Positions 23,102-31,192 of a stretch of DNA of 33,005 nucleotides are shown here, piece after piece; position 1 is the first letter of the stretch, and every line of letters begins with the position of its first letter. A model generated the notes under the pieces. The model was not told the origin of the DNA. It worked only from the letters and a program-made list of their open reading frames with translations, and made no database searches. The stretch covers positions 1 through 33,005 of the forward strand of contig JANMQQ010000465.1 of the NCBI GenBank assembly GCA_031370545.1, in the 5' to 3' direction. Origin of the DNA: UBA6921 sp031370545 (GTDB lineage: Bacteria > Pseudomonadota > Gammaproteobacteria > SG8-11). The translations under genes and the position numbers were made by a program.

Positions 23102-23220
23102 CTTTAGGGCACTTCTATTAATTGTGATTTCGTCGTTCCCGAGAAAGCGGGAGCCCTGTCAAATCAAGCATTTGGATTTCCGCTTCCGCGAGAATGACGA
23201 ATTTATAGAAGTGCCCTTTA
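23102..23220. repeat. Palindromic, MITE-like intergenic repeat
   Basis: GGGCACTTCTAT at 23107-23118 is repeated inverted at 23205-23216. Inside, a second imperfect inverted pair (CGTCGTTCCCGAGAAAGCGGG near 23131-23151, against its complement near 23179-23199) makes almost the whole 115 bases foldable into one long hairpin. The ATTCTCGC/GCGGGAA-type inner sequence is common in dispersed bacterial palindromic repeats. No ORF. It lies upstream of the DUF1835 gene. Confidence 0.65.
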
Positions 23221-23224
23221 GTTA

Positions 23225-23248
23225 GGTCATGGGGTCATGGGGTCATGG
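23225..23248 (+). repeat. Three tandem copies of GGTCATGG
   Basis: A perfect 8-base unit is repeated at 23225-23232, 23233-23240 and 23241-23248, directly after the palindromic repeat. A short hairpin GCCCG/CGGGC (23266-23270 and 23276-23280) follows. The rest of the 568-base gap from 22882 to 23449 shows no gene I can support. Confidence 0.8.
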
Positions 23249-23449
23249 CTCGACGCAATACCGAGGCCCGTTTAGCGGGCTGGGCCAAAATGAAATTATT
23301 GCCACGATCCGCTGGCGCCTTTATGCTCCCGACCACGCTGGTTTGTCGGCGTCCCGCCCGCGGGAAGGGCTGCGCCCAACAAACTTTGATTTCACACAAC
23401 GATTTCCTTGCATCCTGATGTGCGGGCACTGGATCACCAAGGAGGTCGT

Positions 23450-24790
23450 ATGATCGTCAATCTCGCCGCGCAGCGTGAGCAGCGCACGTCTACAACGCAA
23501 GCTCCATCCGAATTTGCCGACGGCGATCCTCGCAAGTTAAATCACCTATCACTGGAACAGCAGAAGAAGCGCGCTAAGGAATTGTTGCGTGAACTGCGCG
23601 CGGGCGAGGTCGCAGCTCGCGAACGCCTGCGGCGCGTGCACGCCGACACGCCGTGGCAAACAAATGTCGAGCCCAGGTTAAGCGACGCGCAATTTGTGCT
23701 CGCGCGCGAGCACGGCTTCCCGAAATGGGCGGATTTTAAAACGCATATTGAACAGGCACGCATCGCACGCGACGCCGTTGCACACGGTACGCCGACGGCG
23801 CTGGATGCCGACTGCCGGACGCTGCATATCCGCTGCGGCAGCGACATCATGCACAAGCTGGTGGTGGCCGGGTTTGTCGGCGACTTTCTTAATTTTTCCG
23901 ATCCGTATGCGCACGGGCCGGTACCACGGACTGCAACCTTGGCCGAGTTCATTCGCATTCGCGCCGAGCACATCGAGCAGGGCTATCATCTACCGCCCGT
24001 GCTCGAAGCGCTCACTGAAGACTATGCCGCACTGGAACTGGCGCGCGATTATGCGCGGGTCATGCTCTGGTTTGAGCATGATTCCTACGACCAGTTAATC
24101 CTGGCCAAGCTGCTGCATTTTTTCAGCGACCCGGGCAAGCGTCCGGTGCAACTGCGGTTCATCAACGTCACCGGGGTTCCGGGCGTGCAACGCTTCAATG
24201 GGCTGGGCCAACTACCGGCCGACACGCTGCGCGTCTTGTGGACGCAGTTTGCCGACATCAGCGCAGCGCAATTTGCATTTGCCAAACACGCCTGGCACGC
24301 GCTCACCTCGCCCACGCCGGAATTGCTTGCGCAGCTCATCATCACGCAAACACCGGCATTGCCGGTCATGGCCAACGCGCTGCACCGCCATCTGCAAGAG
24401 TTACCCTCGCTGCACAACGGCCTGAGTCTCGTTGAGCAACTCACGTTGCAGGTGTTATCCAACGAAGGCCCGCTGAATGCCGCGCGCTTGTTTGGCAGTT
24501 ACACCAATCGCTACGAACCGCTGACCTTTCTGGGCGACAGCATGTATTGGTGTTATTTGGACGACTTGGCGGGCGCGCCGCAACCGGCGCTCATTGTTAA
24601 CAAACGCGGCGAAAAGCCCAAGGATTGGGATGTGGAGTTAACACCGCTGGGCCGCGACTTGTTGCATGACCGCGCACATTGGCTGGAACTCAACCCGATA
24701 CCACGTTGGGTCGGCGGTGTGCACATCAATGCCCGCAAACAACCGGTCTGGTGCTATGACGGCGAACGTGGCGTGGTGTTAAGGCCGTAA
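23450..24790 (+). CDS. DUF1835 domain protein
   Basis: The protein has 446 residues from ATG 23450, chosen because AAGGAGGT (23439-23446) is close upstream; the longer frame starts at a TTG. The N-terminal part contains SDAQFVLAREHGFPKWADFKTH (about residues 78-99), a helical motif found before various domains in soil bacteria. DUF1835 follows at about 124-245, with TLHIRCGSDIMHKL, GDFLNFSDPYAHGPVP and LWFEHDSYDQLILAKLL. The C-terminal half has a winged-helix-like look (LTLQVLSNEGPLNAARLFGSY). Function is unknown; it is cytoplasmic with no signal peptide. It is flanked on both sides by palindromic repeats, and the downstream one touches its stop codon, so the last residues may have been altered by that insertion. 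Confidence 0.82.
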   Translation: MIVNLAAQREQRTSTTQAPSEFADGDPRKLNHLSLEQQKKRAKELLRELRAGEVAARERLRRVHADTPWQTNVEPRLSDAQFVLAREHGFPKWADFKTHIEQARIARDAVAHGTPTALDADCRTLHIRCGSDIMHKLVVAGFVGDFLNFSDPYAHGPVPRTATLAEFIRIRAEHIEQGYHLPPVLEALTEDYAALELARDYARVMLWFEHDSYDQLILAKLLHFFSDPGKRPVQLRFINVTGVPGVQRFNGLGQLPADTLRVLWTQFADISAAQFAFAKHAWHALTSPTPELLAQLIITQTPALPVMANALHRHLQELPSLHNGLSLVEQLTLQVLSNEGPLNAARLFGSYTNRYEPLTFLGDSMYWCYLDDLAGAPQPALIVNKRGEKPKDWDVELTPLGRDLLHDRAHWLELNPIPRWVGGVHINARKQPVWCYDGERGVVLRP

Positions 24791-25069
24791 CTCTAGAAAC
24801 GGCAGTTGACCGCTGCAAGGCACAAGCAAGTGTGTACAGGTATTGATATTTTTGACCCGTGCACGCCTCACCCAGAGGGTGAAGCCCGCTACGGCCTGAG
24901 CAGCACACCCCGTTGTGCACATGGCGGCGTTGCAACTCGTCCCACCCCGCGCAAATTCAGCGCGGATGGGAATCATCGGAATAGCTCGCTATTCCTCGCT
25001 CGTTGCGCCTTGCCCTGCGCCCAACCGGTCGTGCTGCTCAGGCCGTTCAACTGCCGTTTCTAGGGTAAC
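24788..25069. mobile_element. MITE-like element with 17-bp inverted ends and possible TAAC duplication
   Basis: CTAGAAACGGCAGTTGA at 24793-24809 is present in perfect inverted form at 25047-25063. A second perfect inverted pair, GGCCTGAGCAGCAC (24893-24906 and 25031-25044), lies within. TAAC flanks both sides (24788-24791 and 25066-25069), consistent with a 4-base target duplication. The left TAAC contains the TAA stop of the DUF1835 gene. The element is about 280 bases and has no credible ORF, so it would need a transposase elsewhere. It fills most of the 340-base gap before the PhnD-type gene. Confidence 0.68.
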
Positions 25070-25130
25070 CGGCGCGCAGCGATCCGGTGATTTAACGCGT
25101 CCTTCCGACCGTTGTCGCTGGCGCGAAAAC

Positions 25131-25967
25131 TCACCACCCCCACATTTCCTCAAGCAAGGTTTCAAGACCAGGGTAGTCCTGGCTGTTCGCAGGTTTGAAG
25201 CTTTTTGCTTGCTTGGTAAATTGCTTGAGCAATTCCGCAGTGGCAGGTAGGCCTTCGGGGCGGGTTAACAATCGGGCAAGGATGGCACGTTGCGATTCAG
25301 TCACGCGTTTGCTCACGGTAATGGTCTGTTCTGGAAGCGCATCGCCACTGGTGAACAACACCCTGAATTGCGCTTTTTCTTCGGCGGGCAGCTTGTCTAA
25401 AATTTTGGTATTGAATACCGCAGCTTTGCATTTTCCAGCCCGAAATAACTCATATCCCTCTTGAAGCCCCAAAGTCTCGTATATTACAGGCTGGATCACC
25501 GGGTTGCTGAACTGCCTCAGCACCAATAGGGTCGCCAGTTGGGGAGGTGGCATACCGCACAACGGAGTATTGGTTTTAACCAGATCGCGCGGTATGGTTA
25601 GTTCCTTTGCGTCCCTATGGACAATAACGGCAAAAGATAATTCGCCGGGCAATCTCACCACCGGCACATGCCCCAAGTGCTTTATCCGCCACGCTGCGAA
25701 ATGCGGGCCGTCAAAAACAATGTCGTAGGCATCGCTCTGCATCTTGTCCGTGTATTTTTTCCAGTTACGCGGATGTTCGTACACCACCTTGACCCCAAGC
25801 TCGGTCGTCAGCAGCCGCGCCAATGGCCCATAAAGTTCTTCACCCCGCTCAAGCGATTCACGCGGCGGCGCAGTGAACAGCAAATCCGCCTGCGCGGGCA
25901 CGGAAAAAGCGTTGCTAAACGCAACCAGCATGATGAGGCTAACTTTGCGGGCCAACGCGGTCTTCAT
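25131..25967 (-). CDS. PhnD-type phosphate/phosphonate ABC transporter substrate-binding protein (orphan)
   Basis: The protein has 278 residues from ATG 25967, which has GGAGG five bases upstream and gives a proper signal peptide (about 27 residues, ending VPAQA). The open frame extends to 26135 without support. The mature protein has the PhnD/SsuA-like type II periplasmic binding fold: ERGEELYGPLARLL near the N-terminus, YDIVFDGPHFAAWR, then FSNPVIQPVIYETLGLQEGYELFRAGKCKAAVFN. Members bind phosphonate, phosphite or other small anions, or act as ligand-sensing domains. No permease or ATPase gene is adjacent, so it may serve a distant transporter or another purpose. Confidence 0.85.
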   Translation of the reverse strand: MKTALARKVSLIMLVAFSNAFSVPAQADLLFTAPPRESLERGEELYGPLARLLTTELGVKVVYEHPRNWKKYTDKMQSDAYDIVFDGPHFAAWRIKHLGHVPVVRLPGELSFAVIVHRDAKELTIPRDLVKTNTPLCGMPPPQLATLLVLRQFSNPVIQPVIYETLGLQEGYELFRAGKCKAAVFNTKILDKLPAEEKAQFRVLFTSGDALPEQTITVSKRVTESQRAILARLLTRPEGLPATAELLKQFTKQAKSFKPANSQDYPGLETLLEEMWGW

Positions 25968-26164
25968 AAAACCTCCATGAATAATTCCAACCATAAAAAC
26001 TCGACGCGATTCGCGTGCGGTCGTAAACGCTCGACACCGACGGTCGGCGAGGAGTGTCGATGCAACGGCTACGAAAAAAGTACATCTATTTACTTTAGCT
26101 GCACCTGCCAATACTGTCTCGGCCTGCTTGCTCATCGCGTGAACGGTCGACGGCGATTTTTAGG

Positions 26165-26171
26165 TTATATT
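26165..26171 (+). promoter_or_regulatory. Candidate -10 box just before rarA
   Basis: TTATATT ends eight bases before the rarA ATG, and no Shine-Dalgarno sequence is present between. A start site seven or so bases after this box would give a transcript with almost no leader. No good -35 hexamer is seen, so this is tentative. The rest of the gap 25968-26179 holds no gene I can support. Confidence 0.3.
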
Positions 26172-26179
26172 CACGCACC

Positions 26180-27565
26180 ATGAGCCGTTTCGACCCCACC
26201 CCATCCGCATCCGACAACCGTCCGCTGGCTGATCGCATGCGTCCGCGCACGCTGGATGAGTTTGCCGGGCAGGCGCATCTGCTGGCACCGGGCAAGCCGT
26301 TGCGCGCAGCGATTGAAAGTCGCACACCCCATTCGATGATTTTCTGGGGGCCGCCGGGCACCGGCAAAACCACGCTGGCGCGTGTGATCGCACATTACTC
26401 CGACGCACACTTCATCAGCCTTTCGGCGGTGCTGGCGGGTGTGAAAGACATTCGCGCGGCGATGGAACAGGCGCAGGCCGCACGCGCGCAGCAGCAGCGT
26501 ACCGTATTGTTTGTCGATGAGGTGCATCGTTTTAATAAGTCACAACAAGACGCCTTTCTACCGTACGTCGAAAATGGCACGGTGATTTTGGTCGGTGCAA
26601 CCACCGAGAATCCCTCGTTTGAATTGAACAACGCATTATTGTCGCGTGCGCGTGTGTATGTGCTCAAGCCGTTGCAGATTGCAGATATCCGCAGCGTCAT
26701 CGACCGCGCGCTGAGCGATACGCAACACGGCCTGGGCGCACGTCGCTTGCAGGTCGCCGACGACGCGCGCGATCTACTTGCGCAAGCTGCCGATGGCGAT
26801 GCACGCCGTGCGCTGAATTTGCTGGAAATCGCCGCTGATCTGACGACCGCCAAGGATGGCGGAAGTGCGGAAAACGCAGGAGCAGTTTTTCCGCCTCAGT
26901 CCGTCGATGGCAGCGAAACCCTCACCCTCGACACCGTGCGTGAGGTGGTGGCGGGCGGTGTGCGGCGCTTCGACAAGGGCGGCGAGATGTTTTACGACCA
27001 GATCTCCGCGTTGCACAAAGCGGTGCGCGGCTCGAATCCCGATGCCGCCTTGTATTGGTTTGCGCGCATGCTCGATGGCGGCTGCGATCCGTCGTACGTT
27101 GCACGCCGCATCGTGCGCATGGCGAGCGAAGATATCGGCAACGCCGATCCGCGCGGATTGCAGATTGCACTCAATGCATGGGACGCGTACGAACATTTGG
27201 GTGCACCGGAAGGCGAGCTGATGCTGGCGCAAGCGGTCGTGTATCTTACCTGTGCGCCGAAGAGCAACGCGGTGTACGCGGCGCTGGGTGCGGTCCGCGA
27301 AGATGTGCAACGCTATGGCTCCTTGGAAGTGCCGCTGCATTTGCGCAACGCACCGACGCGTCTGATGAAAGAATTAAATTACGGCAAGGATTACCGTTAC
27401 GCACACAACGAGGCCGACGCCTACGCGGCCGGGGAACGCTACTTTCCTGACGGCATGCCGGAGGCGGTGTATTACCACCCGGTGGAGCGCGGCCTGGAAA
27501 TCAAGATCGGCGAAAAGCTCGCAGCGCTGCGCGCGGCCGACGCAAAAACGCGGCAGGAAAAATAA
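26180..27565 (+). CDS. rarA: Replication-associated recombination protein A (MgsA/RarA)
   Basis: This 461-residue AAA+ ATPase has an N-terminal PLADRMRPRTLDEFAGQ, Walker A GPPGTGKT at 57-64, Walker B DEVH at 113-116 and sensor 1 GATTENPSF, followed by the RarA-specific C-terminal part (RRIVRMASEDIGNADPRGLQ, YLTCAPKSNAVY, PLHLRNAPTRLMKELNYGKDYRYAH). It acts at stalled replication forks with the clamp loader and SSB. A loop of about 25 residues between the AAA+ lid and DTVREVV is a little longer than usual. It is upstream of crcB and serS; the rarA-serS neighbourhood is conserved. Confidence 0.95.
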   Translation: MSRFDPTPSASDNRPLADRMRPRTLDEFAGQAHLLAPGKPLRAAIESRTPHSMIFWGPPGTGKTTLARVIAHYSDAHFISLSAVLAGVKDIRAAMEQAQAARAQQQRTVLFVDEVHRFNKSQQDAFLPYVENGTVILVGATTENPSFELNNALLSRARVYVLKPLQIADIRSVIDRALSDTQHGLGARRLQVADDARDLLAQAADGDARRALNLLEIAADLTTAKDGGSAENAGAVFPPQSVDGSETLTLDTVREVVAGGVRRFDKGGEMFYDQISALHKAVRGSNPDAALYWFARMLDGGCDPSYVARRIVRMASEDIGNADPRGLQIALNAWDAYEHLGAPEGELMLAQAVVYLTCAPKSNAVYAALGAVREDVQRYGSLEVPLHLRNAPTRLMKELNYGKDYRYAHNEADAYAAGERYFPDGMPEAVYYHPVERGLEIKIGEKLAALRAADAKTRQEK

Positions 27566-27610
27566 CCACGCGTTGGTTAGAATGCGTTGGGTGCAACTTC
27601 GAGATCACGC

Positions 27611-27985
27611 GTGAATCACATTCTTGCCATCGCAGTCGGCGGCGCACTGGGTTCGGTATTGCGCTTTCTGGCGTCGAGTTGGACCTACCAGCGTCTGGGC
27701 GGCGACTTTCCCTACGGCACATTGTTGGTCAACGTCGTGGGTTCGCTGCTGATGGGCGTGCTGTACACCCTGCTGGTAGAACGCAGCGCGCTCGATCCGA
27801 TCTGGCGTGCAGGACTCGTAGTGGGCGTGCTGGGTGGCTTCACCACCTTCTCGGCGTTTTCGATGGAAACGGTTAACTTGATCGCCGGGGGCGAACTGCC
27901 CAAGGCGCTGGTGAACATTCTGGCAAGCGTGTGCCTGTGCTTGACAGCAACCTGGATCGGCGTAGTGAGCGGGAGGCAGCTATGA
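27611..27985 (+). CDS. crcB: Fluoride channel CrcB/Fluc
   Basis: The protein has 124 residues from GTG 27611 (the frame also opens at a TTG at 27587). It has four membrane helices and the family signatures GGALGSVLRF, GTLLVNVVGS and GGFTTFSAFS. As a dual-topology dimer in the inner membrane it exports fluoride. It is followed, with ATGA overlap, by a DUF190 gene, a pairing common in bacteria. No fluoride riboswitch fits in the 45-base gap after rarA. Confidence 0.93.
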   Translation: MNHILAIAVGGALGSVLRFLASSWTYQRLGGDFPYGTLLVNVVGSLLMGVLYTLLVERSALDPIWRAGLVVGVLGGFTTFSAFSMETVNLIAGGELPKALVNILASVCLCLTATWIGVVSGRQL

Positions 27986-28293
27986 AAGTCGTCGAAGTCA
28001 CGATGGTGCGCATCTATTTCAACGAAAGCGAAGCGATGTTAAAAAGTTTACTCAAGCGCCTGCACGATTGGGAAAAGGTCAAAGGCGTTACCGTGTTTCG
28101 CGGCGTCAGCGGCTTTGGACCCAGCGGTGCAACACACACCTCCGCGGCGGTGGACCTGTCGCTCGATTTGCCACTTGTCGTGGAGTTCTTCGACGAGCCT
28201 GCCAAGGTGCAAGCCATCCTCGAACACTTGAGCACCACCATCAAGCCCGGCCACATGGTGGCGTGGAATGCCACAGTCAACGAAACCATTTAA
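27982..28293 (+). CDS. DUF190 family PII-like protein
   Basis: The protein has 103 residues from ATG 27982, with GGGAGG at 27971-27976; the start overlaps the crcB stop by four bases. The sequence reads VRIYFNESEAML, LLKRLHDWEKVKGVTVFRGVSGFG, SLDLPLVVEFFDEPAKVQ, which matches DUF190 proteins with a PII-like trimer fold. Co-occurrence with crcB suggests a regulatory role in fluoride export, not proven. It is probably cotranscribed with crcB and serS. Confidence 0.88.
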   Translation: MKVVEVTMVRIYFNESEAMLKSLLKRLHDWEKVKGVTVFRGVSGFGPSGATHTSAAVDLSLDLPLVVEFFDEPAKVQAILEHLSTTIKPGHMVAWNATVNETI

Positions 28294-28310
28294 CAGGACG
28301 CAGATTACCC

Positions 28311-29591
28311 ATGCTGGATTCAAAACTATTTCGCACCGAGCTCGAAACCACTGCGCTCAAATTGGCGCGGCGCGGGTACAAGCTCGACACTTCGGGTATC
28401 TCAGCTTTAGAAGCACAGCGTAAAGATATTCAAGTCCGCACGCAGAATTTGCAAAACGAGCGGAACATACGCTCGAAAGCGATTGGTAAAGCCAAGGCAC
28501 AAGGGCAGGATGTTCAGCCGCTGCTGGACGAAGTCGCGCATCTGGGCGACGAGCTCAAGGCGGCGGAAGCAGGTCTCGACGTAATTCAGGCACAGCTCGA
28601 TGCGCTGTTGCTAACCGTTCCGAATATTCCGCACGCCAGCGTGCCTGACGGCAAAGACGAAAACGACAACCAGGAGGTGCGTCGCTGGGGCGAGCCGTGT
28701 CATTTCGCTTTCACCCCCAAAGATCACGTCGCACTGGGCGAACAACTGAAGCTGCTGGACTTCGACACTGCCGCAAAAATTTCCGGCGCGCGTTTCAGCG
28801 TGCTGTTCGGATCACTGGCACGCATGCAACGCGCGTTAATTCAATTCATGCTCGACGTGCACACCCGCGAGCACGGCTACACCGAAGTGTATGTGCCCTA
28901 TCTGGTGAATGCGGACTCGCTGCGCGGCACCGGCCAGTTGCCCAAGTTCGAGGCGGATTTATTCAAGCTCAGCGGCGAGCACAATTACTACCTTATTCCG
29001 ACCGCCGAAGTGCCGGTGACCAACATCGTGCGCGACACCATCGTGGACGCCCCGCTCATGCCGTTGCGCTTCGTCGCGCACACGCCGTGTTTTCGCAGCG
29101 AAGCCGGCTCGTACGGTAAAGACACGCGCGGCTTGATTCGCCAACATCAATTCGAAAAAGTCGAGCTCGTGCAGATCGTGCGCGCGCAGGATTCTTACGC
29201 CGCACATGAAGCACTCACCGACCACGCAGAAAATATATTGCAGAAACTCGAACTGCCCTACCGCGTGATGGCGCTGTGCAGCGGCGACATGGGCTTTTCA
29301 GCCGCGAAAACTTATGACCTGGAAGTGTGGTTGCCGGGGCAGCAGAAATATCGGGAAATTTCGTCGTGCAGCAACTTTGAAGACTTTCAGGCGCGCCGCA
29401 TGCTGGCACGCTGGCGTAATCCGGAGACCGGCAAACCGGAATTGGTGCACACCGTTAACGGCTCAGGCTTGGCCGTGGGCCGCACTTTGGTAGCCATCAT
29501 GGAAAACTATCAGCAGGCGAATGGTTCGATTGCCGTACCGCGAGCATTGCAGCCGTTTATGAATGGTGTCGAGGCAATTTCTATTTGGTGA
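28311..29591 (+). CDS. serS: Seryl-tRNA synthetase
   Basis: The protein has 426 residues from ATG 28311. The N-terminal arm (about 28-100) forms the antiparallel coiled coil that contacts tRNA-Ser. The class II core shows motif 2 (FRSEAGSYGKDTRGLIRQHQFEKVE region) and motif 3 (GSGLAVGRTLVAIMEN). It charges tRNA-Ser in the cytoplasm. An upstream extension of the same frame (to 28068) runs through the DUF190 gene and is not used. The sequence begins LDSKLFRTELE, slightly divergent from the common MLDPKLLR form. Confidence 0.96.
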   Translation: MLDSKLFRTELETTALKLARRGYKLDTSGISALEAQRKDIQVRTQNLQNERNIRSKAIGKAKAQGQDVQPLLDEVAHLGDELKAAEAGLDVIQAQLDALLLTVPNIPHASVPDGKDENDNQEVRRWGEPCHFAFTPKDHVALGEQLKLLDFDTAAKISGARFSVLFGSLARMQRALIQFMLDVHTREHGYTEVYVPYLVNADSLRGTGQLPKFEADLFKLSGEHNYYLIPTAEVPVTNIVRDTIVDAPLMPLRFVAHTPCFRSEAGSYGKDTRGLIRQHQFEKVELVQIVRAQDSYAAHEALTDHAENILQKLELPYRVMALCSGDMGFSAAKTYDLEVWLPGQQKYREISSCSNFEDFQARRMLARWRNPETGKPELVHTVNGSGLAVGRTLVAIMENYQQANGSIAVPRALQPFMNGVEAISIW

Positions 29592-29622
29592 AAAAAGAAA
29601 CGCGCCTTACTGAGCGCGCTTC
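29591..29622 (-). terminator. Intrinsic terminator of the coiled-coil lipoprotein gene
   Basis: Read on the reverse strand, GAAGCGCGC (29614-29622) pairs with GCGCGTTTC (29597-29605), one mismatch in nine, followed by a run of six T (29591-29596). It ends the minus-strand lipoprotein gene and abuts the serS stop codon, so it may also stop serS transcription. Confidence 0.75.
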
Positions 29623-29684
29623 TTGGACTCTTCAAACTGCTGCGAACATTACCGAAGTAACGCTCGCGACCGCAGCTCGATGAC

Positions 29685-30044
29685 TTACTTCTTCATCGGA
29701 GCAGGAGTCGGCTTGGCATGCGGAGCAGCCATCCCCTTGGCCGGAGCAGCACCCTTGGCAGGAGCAGGCTTCTTCATCATGGATTCCTTCGCTTTGGCAG
29801 CGTCGGCTTCCATCTGTGCAACCTTATCTTGCGCAGCGCGGGCGTTCTTGTTTGCAGCTTCGAGTTGCGAACGCAGATCAGCAACGGTGGCATCTTTCGA
29901 AGCCATTTCGTTCTTCATCTTGGAAGACTCTTGTTCCATCGTGGCAACTTTGGCCTTCAATTCATCACGCTCTTTCATGCCACAACCCGTCAAGCCGGTC
30001 GTCAAAACAACTGCCATCACTGCGGTGGCGATATAACGCTTCAT
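29685..30044 (-). CDS. Small coiled-coil lipoprotein
   Basis: The protein has 119 residues from ATG 30044, with GGAGG five bases upstream; the longer frame to 30167 has no support. A signal peptide ends at LTGC (Cys21). A heptad-rich helix follows (about 25-85, ELKAKVATMEQESSKMKNEM, then ADLRSQLEAANKNARAAQDK), and an Ala/Pro/Lys-rich low-complexity tail. It resembles Lpp-like and SlyB-like spacers in overall form without clear homology. It is probably attached to the outer membrane, where the Lys-rich end could contact peptidoglycan; the last residues are MKK. It has its own terminator. Confidence 0.85.
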   Translation of the reverse strand: MKRYIATAVMAVVLTTGLTGCGMKERDELKAKVATMEQESSKMKNEMASKDATVADLRSQLEAANKNARAAQDKVAQMEADAAKAKESMMKKPAPAKGAAPAKGMAAPHAKPTPAPMKK

Positions 30045-30282
30045 AGATCCTCCGTTTATTACGTTTATTTCTTGGATGTTCGAGACAGGGAGTGTCTGGA
30101 ATTTAAACCCGTTCCAAGCCGGGGCGTATTTTTCAATAGTTTTGTCAATTGTGCTAGTAGTTTGCACGCATCTTGAGAATATTTTTTTCTTGGCAAGTGC
30201 GTATTTTTGCCAGCGACAAAACCAGTTGTGCGGTAAACGATTCGCTTTTTTCTCAAGGCGACAGACGCGAAAATGTGCGCCG

Positions 30283-30306
30283 CAGGCTTAAAAAGCCTGG
30301 ATTTTG
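30283..30306 (+). terminator. Terminator-like hairpin with no gene just upstream on its strand
   Basis: CAGGCTT (30283-30289) pairs with AAGCCTG (30293-30299) around AAA, followed by GATTTTG. It is 690 bases after serS and on the plus strand, with only a minus-strand gene between. The T-run is short. A TTGACA at 30304-30309 overlaps its tail but has no good -10 partner. The rest of 30045-30387 shows nothing else I can support. Confidence 0.35.
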
Positions 30307-30387
30307 ACATACGCACCCCAAGGCCATGTGGCAGAATTTTCAGGAATGATAGATGCTCCACCGGCGCACATCACAGGACGCACCAAT

Positions 30388-31062
30388 ATGATGATCACCC
30401 TGCCTTCAGTACTCAATGCGCTCCAATTACAAGACGTCCGCGACCTGCTGCTCCATACGCCCTTCGTCAACGGCAAGCTGTCTGCGGGCAGCGCCGCGTC
30501 GCGCGTAAAAAATAATCAAGAGGTGGCGCGCAATGCGCCTGAGCTCGACGCATTGAATAACGTAGTGATGAATTCGCTGGTGCAGCACCCGATTTATCGC
30601 GCTGCCGCATTGCCGTTACGGGTTGCTGCGCCTTACTACGCGCGCTATGTCCCGGGTATGCATTATGGCGAACACGTTGATGATCCGATCATGGGTGTCG
30701 ACAGCATGCCCTATCGCTGCGACTTGGCCATCACCGTGTTTCTGAGCAACGTGGAAGATTACGATGGCGGCGAGTTGGCGGTGCGCACCACGTTTGGAAC
30801 GCAACTGGTTAAACTGCCCGCAGGCGATGCCATCTTGTATCCCGCATCCAGCCTGCATCAAGTCATGCCCGTCACGCGCGGCGAACGTCTGGTCGCGGTG
30901 ACGTGGCTGCAAAGTGCGGTGCGAGATCCGGCACAACGCGAGTTGCTCTACGAGCTTCATCTTGCGCGCGAAAAATTATTGCTCGCCGCACCCGACGCGC
31001 CGGAAACTGCGCAGGTCAATCGCAGCTATGTCAACCTGGTGCGCATGTGGAGCAACGTGTGA
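30388..31062 (+). CDS. piuC: Fe(II)/2-oxoglutarate-dependent dioxygenase, PiuC/YbiX (PKHD-type hydroxylase) family
   Basis: The protein has 224 residues from ATG 30388 with AGGA nine bases upstream; the frame runs up to 30304 without support. It keeps the iron ligands HVD (His96, Asp98 in MHYGEHVDDPIMG) and His157 (SSLHQV), and Arg167 (TRGERL) for 2-oxoglutarate, plus EDYDGGEL and KLPAGDAILYPASSLH, characteristic of YbiX/PiuC. These enzymes are often induced by iron limitation beside a TonB-dependent receptor. No receptor is adjacent here, so it is separated from its usual partner. The target residue is unknown. Confidence 0.92.
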   Translation: MMITLPSVLNALQLQDVRDLLLHTPFVNGKLSAGSAASRVKNNQEVARNAPELDALNNVVMNSLVQHPIYRAAALPLRVAAPYYARYVPGMHYGEHVDDPIMGVDSMPYRCDLAITVFLSNVEDYDGGELAVRTTFGTQLVKLPAGDAILYPASSLHQVMPVTRGERLVAVTWLQSAVRDPAQRELLYELHLAREKLLLAAPDAPETAQVNRSYVNLVRMWSNV

Positions 31063-31192
31063 TTTGCTCTGGTAGAAATGCATTGAGTGTCAGGAATCGA
31101 CTCCGTAGAATGACCCGCGTGCGACGATGGCTGCGGTCGTCGTATCCGTGCACGACACTTTCGCATCATTCACTCGAACAGGAATGATCAGC

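Noticed and set aside
23229..23453. 74-codon frame upstream of the DUF1835 gene
   Set aside because: It begins in the tandem GGTCATGG repeat and has no coding character or start signal.
24806..25063. Frames of about 85 codons in the 24.8-25.07 kb element
   Set aside because: They lie within a palindromic repeat, have no binding site and encode low-complexity Cys/Pro/Arg-rich sequence.
27566..27610. Possible fluoride riboswitch before crcB
   Set aside because: Only 45 bases separate rarA from the crcB start, too short for the motif, and no conserved riboswitch sequence is seen.
30065..30361. 98-codon minus-strand frame upstream of the small lipoprotein gene
   Set aside because: Lys/Arg/Ser-rich without motifs, and it overlaps the leader and start region expected to hold the lipoprotein promoter.
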